Shown one piece after another: positions 16,990 to 24,593 of a DNA stretch of 64,000 nt; the stretch's first letter is position 1; the number at the start of each line of letters is the position of its first letter. The notes under the pieces are model-generated. The model was not told where the DNA came from. It saw nothing but the letters and a program-made list of their open reading frames with translations, and did not search any database. This DNA is from JAWKRB01 sp041389885 (GTDB lineage: Bacteria; Myxococcota_A; Polyangia; Polyangiales; Ga0077539). The stretch spans positions 215,366-279,365 of the forward strand of contig JAWKRB010000010.1 of assembly GCA_041389885.1 (NCBI GenBank). Reading direction: 5' to 3'. A program made the position numbers and the translations under genes.

Positions 16990-19900
16990 GCTCTCGGGAG
17001 AGCGTTCCCCCTCCGCTGCCCCTCGAAGACGATGTGGACCTGGAGGCGGCGACGGTCTCGCTCCCGCCTCCGCCCCCAGGGGCGCTCCTCGAGCGGCTCA
17101 CCGACGGGCCCGTGCGCACGCACCCCCCCTTGGACCTCTCGCGGGTCTTCGAGGGCGCGCGGGTGCTGGTGGTCGGCGGCACGGGCTTTCTCGGCAAGGT
17201 CTGGCTCTCGTTCCTGCTCTCGAAGTGGCCCTCCATCGGCAAGATCCTCCTCGTCGTTCGGAGCCGGAAAGACGTCGACTCCGAGGCGCGCTTCTGGGCC
17301 TCGGTGGCCTCGAGCGAGCCCTTCAGCCCCCTGCGCGAGCTGCACCCCGGCGGCGAGTTCGACGCCTTCCTGCGCGAGAAGGTCCAGGTCCTCGACGCCG
17401 ACGTCTCCAAGGACCTCTGCGGCTTCACCCCAGAGACCATCCAGGACCTCAACGGCACCGTCGACGCGGTGGTCAACGTCGCGGGCGTGGTGGACTTCGA
17501 CCCGCCCCTCGACGAGGCGATCCTCACGAACGCCCGGGGGATGCAGAACCTCGTGGCCCTCGCGCAGGCCCTGGGCGACGTGCCCGTGCTGCACACCAGC
17601 ACCTGCTACGTCGCGGGCTACCAGCAGGGGCGCATCGAGGAGGTCGACCCGAAGCGCCTGCCCTTCCCGCACTTTCGCGAGATGCCCGACGCGAAGTGGG
17701 ACCCGCAGCGCGAGATCGTCGAGGGCCTCGAGCTCGCCGCGAGCGTGCGGCGCCGGGCCGACGACGCGCACTGGCTCGCGCACTTCGAGCGAGACGCCAA
17801 GGCCGCGCTGCTCAAGCGCCACGAGCCCACCACGGGGGAGGTCTTCGACGCCGAGGTGCGCCGCGCCAAGGAGCGCTGGATCGCCGACGAGACCGGCCGC
17901 GTCGGCACCGAGCGCGCGAAGTTCTGGGGCTGGACCAACACGTACACGTACACGAAGTCCCTCGGCGAGCAGGTGCTCGCGCGCAGCGGGCTGCGGTACA
18001 CCATCGTGCGCCCCGCGGTCATCGAGAGCTCCGAGCGCTTCCCCTTCCCCGGGTGGAACGAGGGCATCAACACGATGGCCCCGATCACCTATCTCTTCAT
18101 GCACGGGCACATCCAGGTGCCCGCGGGGGAGCAGTCGTCGCTCGACATCATCCCCGTCGACTACGTCGCCGGCGGCATGGTGGCGGCCCTGGGCGCGCTC
18201 CTCGAAGACACCCACGAGAGCGTCTACCAGCTCGGCACGAGCCACACGAACCCCGCGATGATGCACCGCATCGTCGAGATCTGCGGGCTCTACAAGCGCA
18301 AGCACTACCAGCGCAAGACCGGCGGCAACCCGTGGTGGAACCTCCTCCAGACCTACTGGGAGCCCACGCCCGTCTCGGCCGACGAGTTTCGCGCGCACGG
18401 CGCCCCGGCCATCGCCAAGGCCGCGCGCACGCTCTCGCAGCTCGCGCGCAAGGCCGCCGTGGGCCCCGCGGCGATGCTCCTCGCGCCCACGAGCCGCGCG
18501 CTGGCGAGCTACTCCGACGTCGCGAAGCGCAACGGCGAGATCTTCTCGCTCTTCGTGCCCTTCATGGCCGAGACCGAGTACCGCTTCGTGACCGACAACA
18601 TGGCCGCGCTGCGCGACCGGCTGATCCCCGCCGACCGCGAGGCCGTGTACTGGCACCCCGAAGACATCGACTGGCGCGTGTACCTCCACGAGGTGCAGCT
18701 CCCGGGGCTCGAGAAGTGGGTGCTCCCCGAGCTCGACAAGCGGGTCAACCGCCCCGCGAAGCCGCAGCGCGCGTACGACAACCTCCTCGACCTCCTCGAC
18801 GAGGCGGCGGACCGCCACCAGCACCGCCCCGCGCTGCTGCGCATGGAGCGCGACGGCGTGGCGCGGGTCTCGTACCGGGAGATGCACGCGCGGGTCGAGG
18901 CCACCGCCGCGAGGCTCGCCGCCGCGGGGGTGAAGCCCGGCGACCGCGTGGTGCTCTGCGCGGGCAACCACATCGCGTGGCCCGTGGCGTACTTCGGGAT
19001 CCTCCGCGCGGGCGCCGTCGCGGTGCCCACCGACGCGGCGATGGAGGCCGACGCCCTCGCGAACGTGATCCGCGCGTCGAAGGCCGTGGCCGCGGTGGTC
19101 GATGAGAAGTCGGCCGAGCGGGTGACGGGCCTCGCGGTGAAATCGCTCGAGGTTCAAGCGCTCACCGACGAGGGCGAGGGGCTGGTCGCGCCCGAGCGCC
19201 CGAGGCTCACCCGCGACGACCTCGCGAGCGTGATCTACACCTCGGGCACCACCGGCGTGCCCAAGGGCGTGATGCTCTCGCACGGGAACTTCACCACGCT
19301 CCTGGGCGCGCTCGCGCCGGTGTTCCCGCTCGGGGAGGGCGACCGCACGCTCAGCGTGCTGCCGCTGCATCACACCTTCGAGTTCACCTGCGGGATGCTC
19401 CTGCCGCTCTCTCGCGGCGGCGCCACGGTGTACCTCGACGAGCTCAACGGCGAGCGCCTTACCGAGGCGATGCGCGAGGCGAAGGTCACCGCGATGGTGG
19501 GCGTGCCCGCGCTCTGGCAGCTCCTCGAGCGGCGGATCCTCCAGCAGGTGAAGGACCGCGGCGAGACCGTCAGCGCCGTCTTCGACATGGCCCTCGCGCT
19601 CAACCGCACCCTCGGGCGCAACGTGGGCTTCGACGTGGGCCGGGTGCTCTTCGGCGCGGTGCACGAGCGCTTCGGCGGCAAGCTGCGGTACCTGATCTCC
19701 GGCGGCGCGGCGCTGCCGAAGGAGACCGCGGCGCTCTTTCAGGGCATCGGGCTCCCGCTCGCCGAGGGCTACGGGCTCACCGAGGCGGCGCCCGTGCTCA
19801 GCGTCGCGAAGGCCAGCGTGAAGGCGAAGCCGGGGAGCGTCGGACCGGCGATCCCCGGGGTGGAGATCAAGATCCTCAACCCCGACGCGAGCGGCGTGGG

Positions 19901-21755
19901 CGAGGTGCTCGCGCGCGGGCCCAACGTGATGAAGGGCTACGCCGACGACCCCGACGCCACCGCGGGCGCCATCGACGCCGACGGCTGGCTGCACACCGGC
20001 GACCTGGGCTCCCTGGGCAGGGGCGGCGCGCTCACCCTCGTGGGCCGCAGCAAGGACGTGATCGTGAGCGCCTCGGGGGAGAACCTCTACCCCGACGACG
20101 TCGAGCGCGCCCTCGGCGACATCGAAGGGATCAAGGAGCTCGTGGTGCTCGGCGTCGCCGACCCCAAGGGCGGCGAGCGCGCGGCGCTCCTCGCGGTGCC
20201 CGACACCGAAGAGGTCCCCGCCGAGCGCCGCGCCGAGGCGCGCGAGCAGGCGATGAAGCGACTGCGCGCGAAGGTGCGAGACCTCCCCCCCGCGTGGCAG
20301 CCCGCGGTGGTGCTGCCCTACGACGCGACGCTCCCGCGCACGGCGACGCGCAAGGTCAAGCGCGGCGCGGTGCGACCCATCGTCGAGCGCCTCGTGAGCG
20401 CGAGCGCGCCCGCGCGGGGCGCCTCGGCGCCGGCCGGCTCGACGCCCGTGCGCGCGGCGGTGGCCTCGCTCTCGCGGCGCGACCCGGCGACGATCACCGC
20501 GGCCACGCAGCTCCGCGGGGACCTCGGCTTCGACTCGCTCATGGCGATGGAGCTCGCGGTGGCCCTCGAGGCGGCGATCCCCGGCGCGCAGGTGCCGTCT
20601 GACCTCGTGGGCCGCGTCGAGACCGTGGGCGACCTCGAGCGCGCGCTCCATGTCGAGCCCAACACCGCGCCGAAACCCTTGCGCCGCAAGGACATTGACG
20701 AGGGCGTGGCGCCTCGCTTCACCCTCCCCGACGAGGCGCGAACGGCCGCCAAGGGGGCGATCGCGTTCTTTCAGCGCGAGTTCTACGGCACGGTGATGCG
20801 GCCGCGGGTGACGGGGCGCGCGTACATCCCGCAGAACCGCAACACGATCGTGGTGGCGAACCACACGTCGCACCTCGACATGGGGCTGGTGAAGCACGCG
20901 CTCGGTCGCTACGGCGAAGACATCGTCGCGCTCGCGGCGAAGGACTACTTCTTCTCCACCCCGATGCGCCGCGCGATGTTCGAGAACTTCACGAACATCG
21001 CCGCCCTCGACCGCGACGCGGGCCTGCACCAGACGCTCACGGAGATCGGCCGCATTCTTCAGGGCGGGCGCACGGTGCTGATCTTTCCCGAGGGCACGCG
21101 GAGCGACGACGGGCAGATCAAGAAGTTCAAGGGCGCGGTGGGCTTTCTCGCGCTGCACCACGAGGTCGACATCCTGCCGATGTGGCTCGGCGGCGCGTAC
21201 GAGTCGCTGCCCAAGCACGGCAAGGTGCCGACGAAGCGCGAGCTCACCGCGCGCATCGGCCCGACGCTGACCTACCGCGAGCTGCGTCGGCTCACGGCGG
21301 GGATGCGCCCGGTGGAGGCCGCGCGCACCGTCGCGCACATCGCGCAAGAGGCGGTGGAGTCGCTCCGCGACGGCGCGGTGCTCGACCTCGCGAGCCGCGC
21401 CACGGCGCGCGCCGCGCAGCCCCGCAAGCACCCCGTGGTCGCCCTCTTCGAGGACCTCCCGCGGAGGTTTCTCCCCGGCAAGCTCGACGCGCCGGTGAGC
21501 TTCTATTTCACCCTGGGCGCCGAGCCCGAGGCGAAATGGACGGTGGTGGTCGACGCGTCGCGCTGCGAGGTCACCCAGGGCAAGGTCAACGGGGGCGCGG
21601 CAGACTGCGTGCTCAAGACCTCGCCCGAGCTGTTCTCGCGCATCGTGCGCGAGGGCTGGCAGCCGGGCCCCGCGGAGTTCATGACCGGCGCGGTGAAATC
21701 CAACGATGTGAGCCTGCTGATGCAATTCACGCAGGCCTTCAGGCTCGGGGAGTGA
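16986..21755 (+). CDS. elbD: Multidomain fatty acyl reductase / acyl ligase / carrier / acyltransferase, ElbD-type
   Basis: 1589 residues from GTG 16986 (GTGA overlap). Domains in order: a male-sterility/thioester reductase with GGTGFLG (64-70) and YTYTK (Y320, K324); an AMP-binding acyl ligase with TSGTTGVPKG (752-761) and YGLTEAAP near 927; a carrier domain with LGFDSL, whose phosphopantetheine serine is S1184; a PlsC acyltransferase with NHTSHLD (H1293, D1298) and FPEGTRS near 1368; and an SCP2-like lipid-binding domain from about 1495 to the end. The reductase-ligase-carrier-acyltransferase order is that of ElbD, the multifunctional enzyme of alkyl ether lipid synthesis in Myxococcus xanthus. 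The predicted role is to load a fatty acid, reduce it to the alcohol and acylate a glycerol backbone. All active-site motifs appear intact. The elbD assignment is from memory of the domain order, not from an alignment. Confidence 0.8.
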   Translation: MSSRESVPPPLPLEDDVDLEAATVSLPPPPPGALLERLTDGPVRTHPPLDLSRVFEGARVLVVGGTGFLGKVWLSFLLSKWPSIGKILLVVRSRKDVDSEARFWASVASSEPFSPLRELHPGGEFDAFLREKVQVLDADVSKDLCGFTPETIQDLNGTVDAVVNVAGVVDFDPPLDEAILTNARGMQNLVALAQALGDVPVLHTSTCYVAGYQQGRIEEVDPKRLPFPHFREMPDAKWDPQREIVEGLELAASVRRRADDAHWLAHFERDAKAALLKRHEPTTGEVFDAEVRRAKERWIADETGRVGTERAKFWGWTNTYTYTKSLGEQVLARSGLRYTIVRPAVIESSERFPFPGWNEGINTMAPITYLFMHGHIQVPAGEQSSLDIIPVDYVAGGMVAALGALLEDTHESVYQLGTSHTNPAMMHRIVEICGLYKRKHYQRKTGGNPWWNLLQTYWEPTPVSADEFRAHGAPAIAKAARTLSQLARKAAVGPAAMLLAPTSRALASYSDVAKRNGEIFSLFVPFMAETEYRFVTDNMAALRDRLIPADREAVYWHPEDIDWRVYLHEVQLPGLEKWVLPELDKRVNRPAKPQRAYDNLLDLLDEAADRHQHRPALLRMERDGVARVSYREMHARVEATAARLAAAGVKPGDRVVLCAGNHIAWPVAYFGILRAGAVAVPTDAAMEADALANVIRASKAVAAVVDEKSAERVTGLAVKSLEVQALTDEGEGLVAPERPRLTRDDLASVIYTSGTTGVPKGVMLSHGNFTTLLGALAPVFPLGEGDRTLSVLPLHHTFEFTCGMLLPLSRGGATVYLDELNGERLTEAMREAKVTAMVGVPALWQLLERRILQQVKDRGETVSAVFDMALALNRTLGRNVGFDVGRVLFGAVHERFGGKLRYLISGGAALPKETAALFQGIGLPLAEGYGLTEAAPVLSVAKASVKAKPGSVGPAIPGVEIKILNPDASGVGEVLARGPNVMKGYADDPDATAGAIDADGWLHTGDLGSLGRGGALTLVGRSKDVIVSASGENLYPDDVERALGDIEGIKELVVLGVADPKGGERAALLAVPDTEEVPAERRAEAREQAMKRLRAKVRDLPPAWQPAVVLPYDATLPRTATRKVKRGAVRPIVERLVSASAPARGASAPAGSTPVRAAVASLSRRDPATITAATQLRGDLGFDSLMAMELAVALEAAIPGAQVPSDLVGRVETVGDLERALHVEPNTAPKPLRRKDIDEGVAPRFTLPDEARTAAKGAIAFFQREFYGTVMRPRVTGRAYIPQNRNTIVVANHTSHLDMGLVKHALGRYGEDIVALAAKDYFFSTPMRRAMFENFTNIAALDRDAGLHQTLTEIGRILQGGRTVLIFPEGTRSDDGQIKKFKGAVGFLALHHEVDILPMWLGGAYESLPKHGKVPTKRELTARIGPTLTYRELRRLTAGMRPVEAARTVAHIAQEAVESLRDGAVLDLASRATARAAQPRKHPVVALFEDLPRRFLPGKLDAPVSFYFTLGAEPEAKWTVVVDASRCEVTQGKVNGGAADCVLKTSPELFSRIVREGWQPGPAEFMTGAVKSNDVSLLMQFTQAFRLGE

Positions 21756-21762
21756 GGTAGCG

Positions 21763-22770
21763 ATGCGCGTGCTGGTCACCGGTGCGACGGGGTTCCTGGG
21801 GCGTCACCTGGTCGCGGCGCTCGTCGAGCGGGGCGACGAGGTGGTGATCCTCGCGCGGTCGACGATCCGGCTGCCGGGCGGGAGCGCGGTGACGGTGCGT
21901 CAGGGAGACATCCTCGACGCGCCGAGCGTGCGCGCGGCGGCCGAGGGCTGCGAGGGCGTGTACCACTGCGCGGGCCGGGTCTCGCGCGACCCCGAAGACG
22001 CGCTGATGCTCTGGCGCACCCACGTCGAGGGCACCCGCACGGTGCTCGCGGCGTGCAAGGACGCGGGCGCCTCGCGGGCCGTGGTGGCGAGCACGAGCGG
22101 CATCGTCGGCATGTCCGAAGACGGCTCGCACGTCGCGCGCGAGGACGACCCCACGCCCTACAAGCTCGTGCAGCGCTTTCCGTACTACCGCTCCAAGCTC
22201 TACGCCGAGCAGGAGGCCCTGCGCGCCAACGGCGAGGGCTTCGCGGTGATGTGCGTGAACCCCTCGCTGCTCCTCGGCCCGGGGGACGTGTACGGGTCGA
22301 GCACGGGGGACGTGAAGAAGTTCCTCGACCGCAAGGTGCCCGCGGTGCCGGGCGGCGGGCTCTCGTACGTCGACGCGCGCGACGCCGCCGCGGCGATGAT
22401 CCTCGCGATGGAGAAGGGCGCGGCGGGGCGCAGGTACCTCCTCGGCTCGTCGAACTGCACCCTCCGCGCGTTCTTCGACCGCCTCGAGAGGGTCAGCGGG
22501 GTCAAGGCCCCCGCCCTCGTGCTCCCGCGCTCGCGCACCGTCGCGCGCGTGAGCGTCGGGCTCATGGAGCGCGCGATGAAGCTCGTGGGCGCCGAGCCCC
22601 CCCTCGACGCCGCCAGCGCCGAGATGTCCCAGCTCTTCTGGTACATCGACTCGACCCGCGCCGAGCAGGAGCTCGGCTGGAGCCCCCGCGACCCCGTCGA
22701 CACCCTCGCCGACACCGTCGAAGACCTCCGCGCCGCCTCGAAGATGCCGTCCGCCATCGGCGACGCGTAG
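21763..22770 (+). CDS. NAD-dependent epimerase/dehydratase (extended SDR)
   Basis: 335 residues, seven bases after the ElbD-type gene. The N-terminus has the extended SDR motif TGATGFLG and the active-site YYRSK (Y-x3-K). Residues near 180-190 (CVNPSLLLGPGDVYGSSTG) match the hopanoid-associated sugar epimerase and 3-beta-hydroxysteroid dehydrogenase-like groups. As the last gene of the operon it probably performs a redox step on the lipid or head group. The exact reaction is unknown. Confidence 0.8.
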   Translation: MRVLVTGATGFLGRHLVAALVERGDEVVILARSTIRLPGGSAVTVRQGDILDAPSVRAAAEGCEGVYHCAGRVSRDPEDALMLWRTHVEGTRTVLAACKDAGASRAVVASTSGIVGMSEDGSHVAREDDPTPYKLVQRFPYYRSKLYAEQEALRANGEGFAVMCVNPSLLLGPGDVYGSSTGDVKKFLDRKVPAVPGGGLSYVDARDAAAAMILAMEKGAAGRRYLLGSSNCTLRAFFDRLERVSGVKAPALVLPRSRTVARVSVGLMERAMKLVGAEPPLDAASAEMSQLFWYIDSTRAEQELGWSPRDPVDTLADTVEDLRAASKMPSAIGDA

Positions 22771-22927
22771 CCGCGATCATTTCGATCGCCCCGCCTCCAT
22801 CGATTTGATCGGCCCCGCTCGCGCACACCCATGTTTCCGGGTGGATTCGTGGTGGCACGGCTGCTGCTCTACCTTCGCGCACGCCGTCGGCGCATCGCCG
22901 ACGCGAGCACCCCAAGGAGCACCCGCC

Positions 22928-23440
22928 ATGACCACCTGGAACCTCGACCTCTCTCACTCCACCCTGGGCTTCACCGTGCGTCACCTGATGGTGACCAAGG
23001 TGCACGGGCGCTTCGCGAAGGGCACCGCGAGCTTCGACGACGCGGCGAACACCGCGCGGGCCGAGATCGAGGTCGCGAGCATCGACACCCGCGACGAGAA
23101 GCGCGACGCCCACCTGCGCAGCGCGGACTTCTTCGACGCGGAGAAGTTTCCGACCATCACCTTCGAGAGCACCGGCGTGACCGACGCGAGCGGCGACACG
23201 CTCACCCTCCAGGGCAAGCTCACGATCCACGGCGTGACGCACGACGTGAACCTCGCGGTGGAGCGCATCGGCGAGGCCAAGGACCCCTGGGGCAACCAGC
23301 GCGTCTCCTTCGAGGCCAAGACCCACATCAGCCGCAAGGACTTTGGCATGGTGTGGAACGTGGGCCTCGAGGCGGGCGGCGTGCTCGTGGCCGATCGCGT
23401 CGACATCGCCCTCGACCTGCAGTTCATCAAGCAGGCGTGA
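22928..23440 (+). CDS. YceI-family lipocalin-like protein
   Basis: 170 residues from ATG 22928, with AAGGAG eight bases upstream, an unusually good ribosome site for this window. Hallmarks of YceI are WNLDLSHSTLGFTVRHLMVT at the N-terminus, SADFFDAEKFPTITFES in the middle and the closing block ISRKDFGMVWN. The fold is a beta barrel that binds isoprenoid-type lipids. No signal peptide is present, so this copy is probably cytoplasmic. An upstream in-frame extension exists but lacks support. Confidence 0.9.
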   Translation: MTTWNLDLSHSTLGFTVRHLMVTKVHGRFAKGTASFDDAANTARAEIEVASIDTRDEKRDAHLRSADFFDAEKFPTITFESTGVTDASGDTLTLQGKLTIHGVTHDVNLAVERIGEAKDPWGNQRVSFEAKTHISRKDFGMVWNVGLEAGGVLVADRVDIALDLQFIKQA

Positions 23441-23457
23441 GCCTCGGGTGACGCGCG

Positions 23458-23482
23458 GCCGTCGAGCGGCGGTCTCGACGGC
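23458..23482 (+). terminator. Hairpin after YceI gene, possible terminator
   Basis: GCCGTCGAG (23458-23466) and CTCGACGGC (23474-23482) form a perfect 9-bp GC-rich stem with a 7-base loop, beginning 18 bases after the YceI stop. No T-run follows, so intrinsic termination is uncertain; such I-shaped hairpins are common in GC-rich bacteria. Confidence 0.45.
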
Positions 23483-23491
23483 GGCCCCCTG

Positions 23492-23542
23492 GCGACCCCG
23501 CCACCCCCTCGCCACCCCCCGCCACCCCCTTCTCGCCACCCC
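23492..23542 (+). repeat. Imperfect tandem CGCCACCCC repeats
   Basis: Four or five imperfect copies of a 9-12 base C-rich unit (CGCCACCCCC with variable C number) fill the gap between the YceI gene and the nuclease-like gene. The unit varies mainly in the length of its C run, as expected from slippage. The sequence is strongly C-rich on the plus strand, and no gene is visible in it. A hairpin or promoter role is possible but not supported by a clear motif. Confidence 0.5.
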
Positions 23543-23608
23543 GCGGCGAGAATCCCCTGTGATTTCAAGATCGCTCTGGTTGGCACATCGCGCGCACTGC
23601 AGGATCTC

Positions 23609-24514
23609 ATGCCGAGCCCCGCCCACGAGTGGATGATCGCCGCGCTCACCGAGGACCCTTCGCGTCTCGATGCGCTGCTGCGCGCCTTGAAGCGGCGAGG
23701 ATTCTCGGCGTCGCTGCGGGTCGTCGACGCCGCGGTGCACCTCGCCGACGCGGTGGAGCTTTCGCCAGATGGCCTCTTCGTGCTCGACGGCGACGGGTAC
23801 TGGCTCGTGGTCGAGGTGCAGCTCAGCGTCGATGAAGAGAAGCGCACCATGTGGCCGCTGCTCGCCGCGTACCTGCGCCGGCGGTACGGGGCGATGGGCG
23901 ACGTGCTCGTGATCACGCCGCACGCGAACGTCGCGGCCTGGTCCGCGGAGGGGTGGAGAGCCCGCGGTCGCCTGGAGACGACGCTGGACTTCACGCCCAC
24001 CGTGCTGCGGCTCGGCGAGCGCGAGGCCCTCACGCTGCTCGCGGAGCCGGCCCCCGAGATGGCCTTCTTCGCGGCCTGGGCGATGCAATCGCGGCACGGG
24101 CCGACCGCACGAGAGATCGTGCTCGGCGCGCTACGCCGCACCGACGACGTGAAGGACCCTGAGTTGAAGGCGGCGCTCTCGCGGAGCATCATGGCGGTGC
24201 TCTCTGAGACGCTGAAGGAGACGCTGCAAGCCATGATCGCCCCCGAACGACAGCCGCCCCTGGAGCCCTTTCTCGAAGAGCTTGTTCAGCGGATGCTCAA
24301 CAGCGAGGCCCGAGGCGAGGCCCGAGGGGAGGCCCGAGGCGAGGCCCGAGGCGAGGCCAAGGCGCTGCTGCGCATCCTCGCCCGACGCGGACTCGCCGTC
24401 GATGAGGCCAGCCTCGCGCGCATCACCGCGACCGACGACACCGCGACGCTCGAGCGGTGGATCGACCGCGCCGTCGTCGCGACGAGCCTCCGCGACGTGT
24501 TCGACGCGCCCTGA
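23609..24514 (+). CDS. Rpn/PD-(D/E)XK nuclease-like protein with ARGE repeat hinge
   Basis: 301 residues. The N-terminal part (DAVELSPDGLFVLDGDGYWL followed by VVEVQ) has the Asp-then-ExQ arrangement of PD-(D/E)XK nucleases seen in Rpn/transposase_31-like families. A short (EARG)4 hinge at about residues 233-249 joins it to a C-terminal helical segment (LLRILARRGLAVDEASLARI, then LERWIDRA) like the tail of RpnC/YfaD-type proteins. Rpn proteins act in recA-independent recombination, and their repeated hinge varies in length. The assignment is by pattern only; nearby mfd has no evident link. Confidence 0.6.
   Translation: MPSPAHEWMIAALTEDPSRLDALLRALKRRGFSASLRVVDAAVHLADAVELSPDGLFVLDGDGYWLVVEVQLSVDEEKRTMWPLLAAYLRRRYGAMGDVLVITPHANVAAWSAEGWRARGRLETTLDFTPTVLRLGEREALTLLAEPAPEMAFFAAWAMQSRHGPTAREIVLGALRRTDDVKDPELKAALSRSIMAVLSETLKETLQAMIAPERQPPLEPFLEELVQRMLNSEARGEARGEARGEARGEAKALLRILARRGLAVDEASLARITATDDTATLERWIDRAVVATSLRDVFDAP
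24305..24358 (+). repeat. 12-bp in-frame tandem repeat encoding Glu-Ala-Arg-Gly
   Basis: Four copies of GAGGCCCGAGGC (one with a final G) run from 24305 to 24352, plus a half copy to 24358, inside the nuclease-like gene. The period is a multiple of three, so copy-number change would lengthen or shorten the protein hinge without breaking the frame. Confidence 0.85.
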
Positions 24515-24593
24515 GCCGCGCGTCCCTCCGCGAGCCTCGTCGGCGCCGCCGCGACACAGGCCGCCGCCCGGGTGCTAGAACGCGCGCCCTGCC

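Noticed and set aside
16788..21779. 1663-residue minus-strand open frame opposite the ElbD-type gene
   Set aside because: Low-complexity composition with no motif, fully antisense to a gene with five intact domains.
24305..24358. Possible CRISPR-like repeats
   Set aside because: Units are 12 bp, contiguous, in frame and without spacers; they encode a protein hinge.
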